Assembly (NCBI RefSeq): GCF_016757215.1
Contig: NZ_JAESIY010000011.1
Span: forward strand, 124,001-188,000
Direction: 5' to 3'
Length of the DNA stretch: 64,000 nucleotides
Source of the DNA: Fulvivirga sediminis
GTDB taxonomy: Bacteria > Bacteroidota > Bacteroidia > Cytophagales > Cyclobacteriaceae
Shown: piece by piece, positions 1-9,854 of the stretch
How positions within the stretch are numbered: the first letter of the stretch is position 1
Layout: each line of letters opens with the position of its first letter
Position numbers and translations under genes: made by a program
Notes under the pieces: generated by a model
The model's input: only the letters and a program-made list of their open reading frames with translations
Told to the model about the DNA's origin: nothing
The model's database searches: none

Positions 1-1
1 T

Positions 2-2839
2 GGGGTTGTACAGCAGATACCCCCGGAGGTGGTAGAAGCTGGTATTACGGTTTTAAAGCGTATGAAAGGTACGTTAATGACTATTAATATCTTTAGTGAA
101 AGCCCAGAATCTACTTATGATGAAACTTTTCTTAATGCCTATACCAGAATTAATGTAAGAAGAAAACTAAAGCGGATTGAGGGTTTGGCGGAAGCCTCCA
201 TCTTAAGGTCTAGAGATTATGCCATGAGGATATGGCTGAACCCTGAGAAAGTGGCTCAATATGGCCTTACTCCAAGAGATGTATATGAGCAAATAAGAGA
301 TCAGAGTTTCGAGGCGGCTCCGGGTAAGTTTGGAGAAAATTCTGATGAGGTATTTGAAATCGCGCTCAAGCATACGGGCCGATTTAGTGAGCCTGAAGAA
401 TATGAAAATATTGTAATTAAAACTGAACAGGATGGATTACAGCTTCACCTTAAAGATGTAGCGAGAATTGAGTTCGGAGCTTCTAATTATACCAGTCAAA
501 ACAGACTTGATGGTAAGCCTTCAGTAACCATAGACATCGTTCAGCAGAGTGGAGCAAATGCTGTGGATATTGATCGTGATGTACGAGCCGTTCTGGAAGA
601 GCAGGCTAAGGTATTCCCCGAAGGCATAAACTATGAAATTACATATAGTGTTCGGGATCAGATAGATGAATCTATGGGCCATGTGAAACAGACGCTTATA
701 GAAGCTTTTATCCTGGTTTTCCTCGTTGTATTTATATTCCTGCAAGATTTTAAGGCCACTTTTATTACGGCTATCACTATTCCCATTTCACTAGTGGGTA
801 CTTTCTTCTTTCTTTCGCTTATTGGGGTTTCTATGAACGTACTGAGTATGTTCTCTATAGTACTTTCAATAGGTATTGTGGTGGATAATGCTATTGTGGT
901 AGTAGAGGCAATTTATGAGAAGATGCAGCACCATGCCATGACGGCGAGAGATGCAGTGATGTCTGCTTTAAGTGAAATTACCGGTGCTATTGTTTCTATT
1001 ACTCTTGTAATTTCGGCGGTGTTCTTACCAGTTGGTTTCTTACAAGGACCAGTGGGCGTTTTCTATCAGGAATTTGCTTACACCATTATTATTGCTGTGG
1101 TCATTTCTGCTATTATAGCTTTGACCTTAGGCCCTGTATTGTTCATATTGCTTTATAAGAAAAAGGACAAAAAGGCAACTGAAAATAAGCTTGTAGCTAA
1201 AGTGCAGCAATCTAAGCAAATACAGCAAGCCAGAGATATAGGTAACAAAGGACTTCGTAAGTTCGATGTGTTTTTTGATAAATTGACTAGGGGCTATGTT
1301 AATCTGGCTAAAAAAGCCATTAAATTTAAATGGGTTAGTTTATTGGGCTTAGCCGCAGTAGTGGGTATAACGGTATTTCTTGCTAATAGAACGCCTAGTG
1401 CATTCATTCCTACTGAGGATGATAATTTCCTGATTTTCACTATGTCTATGCCAGAAGGAGCTTCCTTGCACAGAACTAACGAAGCTCTAGTACAGGCAGA
1501 TTCTATACTAAGGCAAGAGCCGGCCGTTGCCAGTGTCAATACCGTATCTGGATATAATATTGTGAACAGCTCGGAGAGTCCTTCTTCCGGTATGGGTTAC
1601 GTATTATTAAAAGATTTAGATGAGAGGGGAGATATTAAAAAGATAGATGATGTGGTGAGACATCTTCTAAATAAACTTAACGTAATAAGTGAAGCCAGAA
1701 GTATTAACATGTATCCCAGACCCACAGTACAAGGTTTTGGTAACTTTGATGGGGTGCAAGTGATGCTTCAGGATCTTGCTGATGGTGATCCTGCTGAGTT
1801 TGGTAATCTTGTCAATGAGTTTATCGTAGAGCTATCTCAGCAAGATGAAATTGAAAATGCCTTTACCTCTTACAATACTAATTTCCCTCAGTATAAGCTA
1901 GATATTGATTATAAAAAGGCAAAAGCTCTTGGTGTTAGTGTTAAAGATATGATGTTTACCATACAGTCTAACTTTGGTAGAACCCGAATAGGAGATTTTA
2001 ACAGGTTTACTCGTCAGTATGGAGTGTACATGCAGTCTGACATTCCTTTTAGAGAAAGCCCGGAGGCATTTAACTCCATTTATGTGAGAAATAAAAAAGG
2101 AGAGATGGTGCCTGTTAATACCATTGTTCGTCTGGAGCAGGCCTATGGTCCTGAAGTGGTGAATCGTTATAACCTGTATAATGCCGCCAAAATTAACATT
2201 ACACCAGCTAAAGGATATAGTACAGGAGATGTAATGAATAGAATAGAAGAGCTTACTGAAAGTAAGTTGCCCGCTAGTCTTAGCTTCGAATGGACTAGTA
2301 TGAGTTTGGAAGAAAAGAAATCGGGCTCAGACTCTACTATTGTGTTTATCATCAGTAGTATATTGGTGTTTTTTATTTTATCTGCCCAGTATGAGAGTTT
2401 TTGGCTGCCTATGGCGGTTATGCTTTCATTGCCTACAGGTATATTAGGAGTATTTGCTTTCATTAATCTGGCTGGTATAGATAATAATATTTACGTTCAG
2501 GTTGGTGTTATAATGCTCATAGGTTTATTGGCTAAGAATGCTATTCTTATTGTAGAATTTGCAGCGCAAAAGAGGGCCGCTGGAGCGGAAATATTAGATG
2601 CAGTGTTAGATGCTAGTGCTTTAAGGCTAAGGGCCATTGTGATGACCTCATTGGCTTTTACAGTAGGTTTGGTGCCGCTTATGTTCTCAGAAGGTTCTTC
2701 AGCTATAGGTAACAGATCAGTAAGTATAGGTACAGCGGGAGGGATGCTTTCAGGAGTAATTCTTGGGGTAATCATCATTCCAGTACTTACCTTCATATTT
2801 TTACAACTAAGTGAAAGGTATAACATCAAAACCAAATAA
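2..2839 (+). CDS. RND efflux transporter permease, HAE1/AcrB type (5' end outside window)
   Basis: Inner-membrane proton-driven drug/solute exporter of the hydrophobe/amphiphile efflux family. The frame is already open at the first bases and reads VQQIPPEVVEAG, a segment of the AcrB porter domain, so the gene starts upstream; the GTG at 29 is internal. About 945 residues are visible: porter subdomains, a first membrane block containing the TM4 signature GIVVDNAIVVVEA with the proton-relay Asp, a long charged cytoplasmic linker (KKKDKKATENK...) between the two halves, and a second block with GLLAKNAILIVEFA. The stop lies 14 bases before the outer-membrane channel gene, so the two form an operon; the adaptor (membrane fusion protein) gene is presumably just upstream. 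The family is certain; the substrate is not readable. Confidence 0.95.
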   Translation, partial: GVVQQIPPEVVEAGITVLKRMKGTLMTINIFSESPESTYDETFLNAYTRINVRRKLKRIEGLAEASILRSRDYAMRIWLNPEKVAQYGLTPRDVYEQIRDQSFEAAPGKFGENSDEVFEIALKHTGRFSEPEEYENIVIKTEQDGLQLHLKDVARIEFGASNYTSQNRLDGKPSVTIDIVQQSGANAVDIDRDVRAVLEEQAKVFPEGINYEITYSVRDQIDESMGHVKQTLIEAFILVFLVVFIFLQDFKATFITAITIPISLVGTFFFLSLIGVSMNVLSMFSIVLSIGIVVDNAIVVVEAIYEKMQHHAMTARDAVMSALSEITGAIVSITLVISAVFLPVGFLQGPVGVFYQEFAYTIIIAVVISAIIALTLGPVLFILLYKKKDKKATENKLVAKVQQSKQIQQARDIGNKGLRKFDVFFDKLTRGYVNLAKKAIKFKWVSLLGLAAVVGITVFLANRTPSAFIPTEDDNFLIFTMSMPEGASLHRTNEALVQADSILRQEPAVASVNTVSGYNIVNSSESPSSGMGYVLLKDLDERGDIKKIDDVVRHLLNKLNVISEARSINMYPRPTVQGFGNFDGVQVMLQDLADGDPAEFGNLVNEFIVELSQQDEIENAFTSYNTNFPQYKLDIDYKKAKALGVSVKDMMFTIQSNFGRTRIGDFNRFTRQYGVYMQSDIPFRESPEAFNSIYVRNKKGEMVPVNTIVRLEQAYGPEVVNRYNLYNAAKINITPAKGYSTGDVMNRIEELTESKLPASLSFEWTSMSLEEKKSGSDSTIVFIISSILVFFILSAQYESFWLPMAVMLSLPTGILGVFAFINLAGIDNNIYVQVGVIMLIGLLAKNAILIVEFAAQKRAAGAEILDAVLDASALRLRAIVMTSLAFTVGLVPLMFSEGSSAIGNRSVSIGTAGGMLSGVILGVIIIPVLTFIFLQLSERYNIKTK

Positions 2840-2853
2840 GAATTATTGTAGTA

Positions 2854-4305
2854 ATGAAGTTTTCAAAACAATTAATATATATCTGTTTAGTAATTATTTC
2901 GGTCACTGGGTGTAAAGTAGGGGAGAAATACCAAAGGCCGGAGATGCGTAAAGTTGATGATTATTATGGCACCGCTCAAGATAGTATTCATGTAGGAGAG
3001 AAGCTGTCTCAAATCAGTTGGAAAGATTATTTCGCAGATTCTACTCTCATAGCACTAATAGATTCTGCACTAGTGAATAACATTAATATGCAGAAGGCAG
3101 TAAAGCAGGTGGAAATTGGCTTTCAAAACTTGGAGCAGTCTAAGGCGAATTTTTATCCTACTTTGGGTTTTACCCCTTTTGATTTCAATCGTGAATATTA
3201 TTCCGAGAATTATAATAACTATGGTTCTAACCGTGCCAGGAGAAATCATGGAGATTCCCCTCCAACTACCTTGTATACAGAAAGGCTAGCCTATAGTTCA
3301 GCACTTTCAGCTAGCTGGGAAATAGATATCTGGGGTAAGTTTAGATGGCAAAAAGAGGCCGCCAGAGCTTCTTATATGAAAACAAAAGAGTTTCAAAAAG
3401 CAGTGAAAACAGCTCTTGTGGCAGAGATAGCCTCTATCTATTATAATATGCTGATGATCAACTCTCAGATAGCTGTGGCGGAGAAAAACCTAGAATTGGG
3501 GAATAGAACGCTGAAGATAGTGAAGTTACAGTTTGATGCTGACGAAACAACCTCATTGGCGATTCAGCAGACGGAGTCCCAGATTCTTAGAGCTAGGTCT
3601 TTAATTCCAAGACTTGAAAAGGAGTACAGAGTGCTTGAAAATAGGCTAAATCAGTTGCTAGGTAGATATCCTCAACCCATGGGCATAGAGAAAGGGTTGG
3701 ATCTTGTGCATCTGGCTAGTGATTATGATACTGGGGTGCCTGTAGAGCTTATTACTAATAGGCCAGACGTGGCTGCATCCGAATATCAGTTGGTGGTGAG
3801 TAATGCAAGGGTAGGTATTACCAAAGCCATGAGATATCCTTCTATATCTTTAAGCGGAGGAGCTGGATTAAACTCCTTCCAATTTGAGAACTTCTTAGAT
3901 CCTTCTGGCTCTGCATTTGCTCTTTTGAATGGATCAATACTCATGCCCATCTTTAAAAACAGGAAGCTTAAAACTAATTATTTAGTAGCTGTTAAAGAGC
4001 GTGAGATGGCTATTCTTGATTTTAAAGAGAAGTTTCTGGAAGCTGTTGGAGATGTTTCTGATGCATTAATTACTATAGATAAATTGCAAGATGAATATAA
4101 TATAGCACAGGAGAGAATAGAAGTTACCAGTAAAGGAGTTCAGGATGCCTCACTATTATTTGAAAGTGGGTTTGCCAACTACCTGGAGGTTATTAGTGCT
4201 CAGGAAGATGCATTACAAAGTGAATTAGAATTGGTAGACCTTAAACGGCAGTTATTTCTGGCTAATATAGATCTCTACAGAAGCCTTGGCGGCGGATGGA
4301 AGTGA
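2854..4305 (+). CDS. Outer-membrane efflux channel lipoprotein (TolC/OprM, NodT-type)
   Basis: Outer-membrane and periplasmic tunnel subunit that pairs with the RND pump encoded immediately upstream. The N-terminus is a lipoprotein signal (short charged start, hydrophobic stretch, ...SVTGC with the lipidated Cys at residue 20). The rest shows the two repeated helical-hairpin/beta-strand halves of OEP proteins, including the typical NRPDVAASEYQLVVSNARVGI segment near residue 300 and an ending LYRSLGGGWK that is characteristic of OprM-like proteins. 483 residues is a normal length. An intrinsic terminator follows at 4401, closing the operon. Substrate specificity is unknown. Confidence 0.95.
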   Translation: MKFSKQLIYICLVIISVTGCKVGEKYQRPEMRKVDDYYGTAQDSIHVGEKLSQISWKDYFADSTLIALIDSALVNNINMQKAVKQVEIGFQNLEQSKANFYPTLGFTPFDFNREYYSENYNNYGSNRARRNHGDSPPTTLYTERLAYSSALSASWEIDIWGKFRWQKEAARASYMKTKEFQKAVKTALVAEIASIYYNMLMINSQIAVAEKNLELGNRTLKIVKLQFDADETTSLAIQQTESQILRARSLIPRLEKEYRVLENRLNQLLGRYPQPMGIEKGLDLVHLASDYDTGVPVELITNRPDVAASEYQLVVSNARVGITKAMRYPSISLSGGAGLNSFQFENFLDPSGSAFALLNGSILMPIFKNRKLKTNYLVAVKEREMAILDFKEKFLEAVGDVSDALITIDKLQDEYNIAQERIEVTSKGVQDASLLFESGFANYLEVISAQEDALQSELELVDLKRQLFLANIDLYRSLGGGWK

Positions 4306-4400
4306 TAAAGATAAACTGCTTGAACGCTAAGAAGTAGTTAATAAAATAGTTTAGGTTGAAGGAGATATTATCCTTTAGTTTAAACTATACATAGATCCGG

Positions 4401-4434
4401 AAAGGGCAATGTTTAATAGCATTGCCTTTTTGGT
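4401..4434 (+). terminator. Intrinsic terminator of the RND efflux operon
   Basis: Inverted repeat aaagggcaatg / cattgccttttt with a short AT loop, followed by a T-rich run. It lies about 95 bases after the channel gene stop. Confidence 0.8.
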
Positions 4435-4601
4435 TTTAAAACCTTAAACAACTGGGGGTGATGTTCTTAATTATCTATTTGCTATCCGATTTGCACTTAT
4501 CGACGCTCTTTTTAGAAAGTCTATTGGAAGAAATAAAATATAAGAATCTCAAAGAAAGACCGGCTCTATATTAGTGTTAGAGCGTTGGGGCAGGTACAAA
4601 C

Positions 4602-4627
4602 AAAAAATCCCGGCATTGCCGGGATTT
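4602..4627 (-). terminator. Intrinsic terminator of tRNA-Met
   Basis: The hairpin aaatcccggcaatgccggga followed by TTTTTT reads on the minus strand directly after the CCA end of the tRNA. Confidence 0.85.
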
Positions 4628-4628
4628 G

Positions 4629-4705
4629 TGGTAGCGGGGAGCAGAATCGAACTGCCGACCTCAGGGTTATGAATCCTGCGCTCTAACCATCTGAGCTACC
4701 CCGCC
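4629..4705 (-). tRNA. tRNA-Met (CAT anticodon)
   Basis: A 77-nt cloverleaf reads on the minus strand: acceptor GGCGGGG/CCCCGCT, D-arm GCTC...GAGC, anticodon loop TTCATAA (CAT), T-arm GGCAG-TTCGATT-CTGCT, and an encoded CCA end. A CAT anticodon could also be tRNA-Ile2 (lysidine-modified). The elongator-Met reading is preferred but not proven; an initiator tRNA is unlikely because the first base pair is a G-U wobble rather than a mismatch. Confidence 0.9.
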
Positions 4706-4931
4706 ATTTTTTCTCAAATTTATGAACAATTCTTATAACTGTTCTCTACTTTAAGCGTAATATTTAATATTACTTTCTTACATTTAACCAAGACACTGCC
4801 TTGTTGTTTGTTAAATGGAGCGCAAACTTACGCATAATGTGTTTTATTTTCCAAACGTATGGCGAAATTTTTATTTATATTGTGCGAATCATTTTTTTCG
4901 TATATATTTCAAATTACTTAACTATCTGATT

Positions 4932-5327
4932 ATGAGTAAACATCTGTTTACAGCTGATTTTGAAATTAATGCATCTGCCAAGATGCTTTTTCCCTATTTA
5001 AATACTCCCAGTGGTCTCGCACAGTGGATGGCCGATGATGTAAATGTTAATGAAGATAAAGTATATAATTTTATCTGGGATGATGAGGATCATCTTGCAA
5101 AAATGGTTTCACATAGAACTAATCAATATGTGAAGTTTGAATTTATTTCTGACAATGAAGAGGATAAGGATGATGCTTCTTATTTTGAATTGAGGCTAGA
5201 AACCAATGATTTAACACAAAGCACTTTTATTAAAATAAGTGATTATTCTGATATGAATGATACTGAAGAGCTAATGGATTTATGGGAAAGCTTGGTAGAA
5301 AACTTGAAAGAAACCGTTGGAGGTTAG
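4932..5327 (+). CDS. START-like domain protein (AHSA1/SRPBCC fold)
   Basis: Small soluble protein of about 131 residues with the helix-grip signature of SRPBCC proteins: an early FEINASAKMLFPYLNTPSGLAQWM segment, in which a vertebrate Aha1-like 'W' follows the first helices, then acidic beta strands and a C-terminal helix (LMDLWESLVENLKETVGG). I chose ATG 4932 (MSKHLFTADF); the open frame extends 39 codons further up, but that stretch is poorly protein-like and lies where the promoter is expected. The ligand is unknown. It lies 53 bases upstream of the LptF/LptG-like gene, so co-transcription is possible. Confidence 0.8.
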   Translation: MSKHLFTADFEINASAKMLFPYLNTPSGLAQWMADDVNVNEDKVYNFIWDDEDHLAKMVSHRTNQYVKFEFISDNEEDKDDASYFELRLETNDLTQSTFIKISDYSDMNDTEELMDLWESLVENLKETVGG

Positions 5328-5380
5328 TATTATAGAACCTTTTAATTAATTTTGGCCTCCTTTTTGATGAAAACAAGGCA

Positions 5381-7147
5381 ATGAAGAAGATAGATAAATT
5401 AATAATTTCCTCATTTCTGGGGCCCTTTTTTCTGACATTTCTGGTAGTAGTGTTTATTCTACTCACCCAGCATATGCTCAAATATTTTGATGATATAGTT
5501 GGCAAAGATTTGGGGTTTGATGTGCTTGCGCAGCTGTTTTTCTATTTTGCTGTGTTTATGACCCCTGTTGCTATTCCTTTGGCAGTATTGCTTTCTTCAC
5601 TAATGACTTTTGGAAATTTAGGAGAACACTTCGAGCTTACAGCCATTAAGAGTGCTGGAATTTCTTTGTTAAGAGCGTTGCTGCCTATTTTTGTTTTTGT
5701 ATTAGGGTTAACAGTTTTTGCCTTTTATTCAAATAATTATTTTGTACCTAAAGCCGCGCTTGAGGCCTACAGTCTACTCTATGATATAAAGCAAAAAAAG
5801 CCTGCTTTAGACCTGAAAGAAGGAGCTTTCTATAATGGCTTACCTGACTTTAGTATTAAAGTGAATAAGAAACATGAAGATGGACAGACCATAGAAGACG
5901 TAATTATTTATGATCATAGAGGGAAGAATGGAAATAAGAATGTCATTCTGGCTGATTCAGGTCAAATGTATACCGTAAATAATGATAGGTACCTAAAACT
6001 TGAGTTATATCATGGTAATCGATATACAGAAGGTGATAATGGTACCGAAGCAGGAGTTAAATCTAGTAAGGAAACTTTCAGTAAAGCTAAGTTTTCAAGA
6101 AGTGAATTTGTTTTAGATTTATCTAGTTTCGTGCTTGATAGAACTGACCAGAGTTTATTCAAAGGGAATCGTATCATGCGTAACCTTTCGGAGCTATCAG
6201 ACGGGGTAGACTCATTAAATAAAGGTATGTTAGAGAAAAAGCTACAAATATATGCAGAGGCACCTTATGCGTTCTATTATCATATGAGAGATAATCCAGT
6301 AGCTATGCCTTCTTACTTAGAAAAATTTAAGAGTGAGTCTGATTCAATAAAGGCAGAGCAGCAGAGATTGGCAATGATAGAAGCTAATAAAAGGGACAGC
6401 ATTAACAAAATTAACTCTAAGGAAGAAGAGGCGGCGCTTAGTAGAAAGGCGCAGGATGACAAAAAGAGAGATGAACCCAAAGAAAAGAAAGCAGTAGTAG
6501 CACCGAAAGAGAAAGTTCATAAAATGAAACCTGCTACTTCAGTTGCTAAAAATGTTGATAAAAAGAAGCTTCCTACCAAAGTAAAGGTAATAGAGCAAGA
6601 CTCTGTAGAGCAGGATTCAGTGATTACAAGAGAAGCAGTAGTGCAGCAGCTAATGGCTGAAAAGCTGGACCGTGATAATAAAGATGCTAATAGTATTATA
6701 GAGTCTTCTCTTAATATGGTTAGGCAAACGAAAAATAAGATTCAGGCCAGTAATAGCAGGATTGAAAGGTATAATTATGAAAAAAATGTGTATGACATAC
6801 AATGGCATAAAATACTTGCTAATTCAGCTGCCTGTATAATTATGTTTTTGATAGGCGCTCCTTTGGGCTCTATTATTAAAAGAGGAGGCTTGGGTATACC
6901 CGTACTTATTTCTATTGTTTTCTTCATAGTCTTTTATGTGATGAGCATGACCGGTGAGAAGTGGGCGAAGCAAGATATGGTAGAGCCTTCATACGGAATA
7001 TGGGCAGCCAATTTCATATTATTACCCATTGGCTTGTTCTTTTTAAGACAAGCTAGAAATGACGCCAGGCTCTTCGATGCTGACTTTTATAACGTGGCGA
7101 TTGACAAGGTGAAAATTTGGTTTAGCAAGTTCAAAAAATCAAAATAG
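5381..7147 (+). CDS. LptF/LptG-family lipopolysaccharide export permease
   Basis: Permease of the LptBFG ABC exporter that moves LPS from the inner membrane toward the outer membrane. Three membrane segments at the N-terminus start with KLIISSFLGPFFLTFLVVVF, and a periplasmic beta-rich domain follows (DLKEGAFYNGLPDFSIKV, typical of YjgP/YjgQ). Three C-terminal membrane segments include the LIGAPLGSIIKRGGLGIP coupling motif. At 588 residues it is far longer than E. coli LptF/G (about 360). The excess is a Lys/Glu-rich, low-complexity insertion at roughly residues 310-460, before the last membrane block. Whether this is LptF or LptG cannot be decided here. Confidence 0.9.
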   Translation: MKKIDKLIISSFLGPFFLTFLVVVFILLTQHMLKYFDDIVGKDLGFDVLAQLFFYFAVFMTPVAIPLAVLLSSLMTFGNLGEHFELTAIKSAGISLLRALLPIFVFVLGLTVFAFYSNNYFVPKAALEAYSLLYDIKQKKPALDLKEGAFYNGLPDFSIKVNKKHEDGQTIEDVIIYDHRGKNGNKNVILADSGQMYTVNNDRYLKLELYHGNRYTEGDNGTEAGVKSSKETFSKAKFSRSEFVLDLSSFVLDRTDQSLFKGNRIMRNLSELSDGVDSLNKGMLEKKLQIYAEAPYAFYYHMRDNPVAMPSYLEKFKSESDSIKAEQQRLAMIEANKRDSINKINSKEEEAALSRKAQDDKKRDEPKEKKAVVAPKEKVHKMKPATSVAKNVDKKKLPTKVKVIEQDSVEQDSVITREAVVQQLMAEKLDRDNKDANSIIESSLNMVRQTKNKIQASNSRIERYNYEKNVYDIQWHKILANSAACIIMFLIGAPLGSIIKRGGLGIPVLISIVFFIVFYVMSMTGEKWAKQDMVEPSYGIWAANFILLPIGLFFLRQARNDARLFDADFYNVAIDKVKIWFSKFKKSK

Positions 7148-7166
7148 CACTAGGAAATGTTATTAT

Positions 7167-7197
7167 TTTGTTAATATCAATTAACTTAATATCTTTG
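7167..7197 (+). promoter_or_regulatory. Probable Bacteroidota-type promoter of rpsO
   Basis: TTTG (7167-7170), 19 bases, then TATCTTTG (7190-7197) match the TTTG / TAnnTTTG pattern known for the Bacteroidetes primary sigma factor. It lies 40 bases before the rpsO start. Confidence 0.55.
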
Positions 7198-7236
7198 CGC
7201 TTTGATTTAAAATAAAACAATTTAATTTAACTAAGC

Positions 7237-7512
7237 ATGTATTTAACAAGCGAAAAGAAGCAAGAGTTGTTTGAGAATCATGGTCGGTTAAAGTCAAAAG
7301 CGGATACTGGTTCACCAGAGGCGCAGATTGCACTTTTTACCTACAGGATTAATCATCTTACTCAACACATGAAGAAAAATAAAAAAGACTATTCTACACA
7401 GCAAGGTCTTTTGAAGTTAGTAGGTAAAAGAAGAAAGTTACTTAACTTTTTACACAAAACGGATATCACAAGGTATAGAGCGATTCTTGCCGAGTTGAAT
7501 CTGAGAAAGTAA
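7237..7512 (+). CDS. rpsO: 30S ribosomal protein S15
   Basis: Primary rRNA-binding protein of the 30S platform, which binds the 16S central domain. At 91 residues it has the expected length. The family core is visible: GSPEAQIALFTYRINHLT, HMKKNKKDYSTQQGLLKLVGKRRKLLNFL and the RYRAILAELNLRK ending. It is followed by a perfect hairpin terminator and then pnp, the conserved rpsO-pnp order seen in many bacteria. Confidence 0.98.
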   Translation: MYLTSEKKQELFENHGRLKSKADTGSPEAQIALFTYRINHLTQHMKKNKKDYSTQQGLLKLVGKRRKLLNFLHKTDITRYRAILAELNLRK

Positions 7513-7520
7513 AAAAAACT

Positions 7521-7552
7521 TAAAAAAGGGAATCCTAGGATTCCCTTTTTTA
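7521..7552 (+). terminator. Intrinsic terminator after rpsO
   Basis: A 32-base perfect palindrome, TAAAAAAGGGAATCC and its complement, ends in a T run 9 bases after the rpsO stop. The A and T runs make it potentially bidirectional. It would reduce but need not abolish read-through into pnp. Confidence 0.85.
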
Positions 7553-7628
7553 GCTTATTTCGTGTATCTTTCCAAGTAGCGGCTCCCCAAGCATCCCTTA
7601 ATTTAGAAAATATTTTTATTCAACAAAT

Positions 7629-9758
7629 ATGCAATTGAACGTAATTAACAAAACTATTAGTTTACCCGATGGGAGATCCATAACAATTGAAACCGGTAAA
7701 TTGGCTAAGCAAGCTGATGGATCCGTAGTAGTAAGAATGGGCGACACTATGTTGCTTGCTACGGTGGTTTCTAAACCTGAAGCTGGAGAAGGTGTTGACT
7801 TCTTGCCTTTATCAGTGGACTATCAAGAAAAATTCGCCTCTTCTGGTAAAATACCAGGAGGTTTTCTTAAAAGAGAAGGAAAATTATCTGATTATGAAGT
7901 TTTAATCAGCCGTTTGGTAGATAGAGCCATTAGACCAATGTTTAATGATGACTACCACGCTGATACTCAAATCGCTATATCATTAATATCAGGAGATCCT
8001 GATGCTCTTCCTGACGCTTTGGCCGCCCTGGCTGCGTCATCTGCATTGATGGTTTCTGATATCCCTTTCAATGGCCCTATATCTGAAGTGAGAGTGGCTA
8101 GAGTAAATGGTGAGTTTATTGTGAACCCTACCATGAGTCAAACTGGTGAAGCTGATATGGATTTAATAGTGGCTGCCACTATTGATAATATCCTTATGGT
8201 GGAGGGTGAAATGAAGCAAGTGTCAGAAGACGAGATGCTTGAAGCAATTAAGGTAGCACATGATGCTATTAAAGTGCAGTGTGAAGTGCAACTTGAATTG
8301 CAAGAAGCAGTAGGCAAAGCACAAAAAAGAGAATATAATCATGAAGTGAATGATGAAGCGCTAAAAGCTAAGATGCATGAAGAACTTTATGAAAAAGTAT
8401 ATGAAATAGCGAGAAAACCTAGGCCTAAGAAGGAGAGATCGGAAGCTTTTGATGAAATATTCAACAACTTCGTAGAAAGCCTGCCTGAAGAGGAGGAAAT
8501 AGACGGAACTATGCTTTCTCGTTATTATAAAGGTATTAAGAAAGAGGCTTGTCGTAATCTTGTGCTTAATGAGCGTGTACGCTTAGATGGTAGAGCATTA
8601 AACGAGGTGAGACCTATATGGACTGAGGTGAATTATCTTCCTTCAACTCACGGATCAGCAGTGTTCACAAGAGGAGAAACTCAGTCATTAAGTACAGTGA
8701 CCTTGGGTACCAAAATGGATGAGCAGCTGATAGACGGAGCTATGTACGAAGGTTCTAACAAGTTTATGCTTCACTATAATTTCCCTGCGTTTAGTACAGG
8801 AGAAGTAAGGCCGAATAGAGGTCCAGGGCGTAGAGAGGTAGGTCATGGTAACCTAGCTTGGAGAGCTTTGAAAGAAGTTCTGCCAGAAAAAAATTCTTAT
8901 ACCATCCGTGTAGTTTCTGATATATTAGAATCAAACGGTTCATCATCTATGGCTACTGTTTGTGCTGGCTCATTAGCTCTGATGGATGCAGGTATACAAA
9001 TAGAAGCTCCTGTATCTGGTATTGCTATGGGAATGATCTCTGATAGTGAGACCGGTAATTTTGCTATTCTTTCAGATATCTTGGGAGATGAAGATCACTT
9101 AGGAGATATGGACTTTAAAGTAACAGGTACCGAAAAAGGTATTACTGCTACTCAAATGGATATAAAGGTAGACGGACTTCCTTATGAGGTACTGAAACAA
9201 GCACTAGAGCAAGCAAGAGAAGGTAGGCTTCATATTCTTAATGAAATGAAGAAAACTATTTCTACTCCTAATGCTGACCTTAAACCTAATGCACCACGTT
9301 CAGAAGTGCTCATCATTGATAAAGATATGATTGGTGCAGTAATAGGACCAGGAGGAAAAGTAATTCAGGAAATTCAGAAAGAAACCGGAGCCACTATTGT
9401 AATAGAGGAGATAGATAACAAAGGTCAGGTGAGTGTATTTGCTGTAAATGGCGATTCCATGAACGAAGCCTTAAAGAGAATAAAAGCAATTGTAGCTCAG
9501 CCTGAAATAGGTGAGGTCTATGATGGAAAAGTAAAATCTATCATGCCTTTTGGAGCATTTATCGAATTCATGCCCGGAAAAGACGGCTTACTTCACATCT
9601 CTGAAATTAAATGGGAGAGAGTAGAGAATATGGAAGGAGTAATGGAAGTAGGTGAAGAAGTTAAAGTTAAGCTTGTTGAGATAGACAAGAAAACGGGTAA
9701 GTTTAGACTATCAAGGAAGGTATTATTGCCAAAACCAGAAAAAAAGGAGTCTAAATAA
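7629..9758 (+). CDS. pnp: Polyribonucleotide nucleotidyltransferase (PNPase)
   Basis: Phosphorolytic 3'-5' exoribonuclease of the RNA degradation machinery. 709 residues, the usual length. Order: first RNase PH domain ([25 protein letters not shown]), an alpha-helical linker, second RNase PH domain with [17 protein letters not shown] and the catalytic-core [19 protein letters not shown] domain follows ([20 protein letters not shown] loop near residue 575), then a C-terminal S1 domain ([20 protein letters not shown]). It sits downstream of rpsO. Confidence 0.98.
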   Translation: MQLNVINKTISLPDGRSITIETGKLAKQADGSVVVRMGDTMLLATVVSKPEAGEGVDFLPLSVDYQEKFASSGKIPGGFLKREGKLSDYEVLISRLVDRAIRPMFNDDYHADTQIAISLISGDPDALPDALAALAASSALMVSDIPFNGPISEVRVARVNGEFIVNPTMSQTGEADMDLIVAATIDNILMVEGEMKQVSEDEMLEAIKVAHDAIKVQCEVQLELQEAVGKAQKREYNHEVNDEALKAKMHEELYEKVYEIARKPRPKKERSEAFDEIFNNFVESLPEEEEIDGTMLSRYYKGIKKEACRNLVLNERVRLDGRALNEVRPIWTEVNYLPSTHGSAVFTRGETQSLSTVTLGTKMDEQLIDGAMYEGSNKFMLHYNFPAFSTGEVRPNRGPGRREVGHGNLAWRALKEVLPEKNSYTIRVVSDILESNGSSSMATVCAGSLALMDAGIQIEAPVSGIAMGMISDSETGNFAILSDILGDEDHLGDMDFKVTGTEKGITATQMDIKVDGLPYEVLKQALEQAREGRLHILNEMKKTISTPNADLKPNAPRSEVLIIDKDMIGAVIGPGGKVIQEIQKETGATIVIEEIDNKGQVSVFAVNGDSMNEALKRIKAIVAQPEIGEVYDGKVKSIMPFGAFIEFMPGKDGLLHISEIKWERVENMEGVMEVGEEVKVKLVEIDKKTGKFRLSRKVLLPKPEKKESK

Positions 9759-9854
9759 GGATTATTCGGTAATAAGTGCTTGTCATTTGGAACTTAATTT
9801 TATAAAATTGATGTTTTCCTAAAGGTCAATTAGTATTAATCAACCCAGACTTGA

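Larger units (their letters stand above)
4306..4931. other. Intergenic stretch with two terminators and a tRNA
   Basis: This gap holds the efflux-operon terminator (4401-4434), the minus-strand tRNA-Met (4629-4705) and its terminator (4602-4627). In 4440-4600 there is a 30-codon open stretch without a plausible start or ribosome site; I call no gene there. Confidence 0.6.

Noticed and set aside
2497-2835. 112-codon open frame opposite the RND permease
   Set aside because: It lies wholly antisense to a conserved gene and gives no family-like protein.
4440-4600. A 30-codon open stretch after the efflux operon
   Set aside because: No start codon, ribosome site or recognisable family; probably chance.
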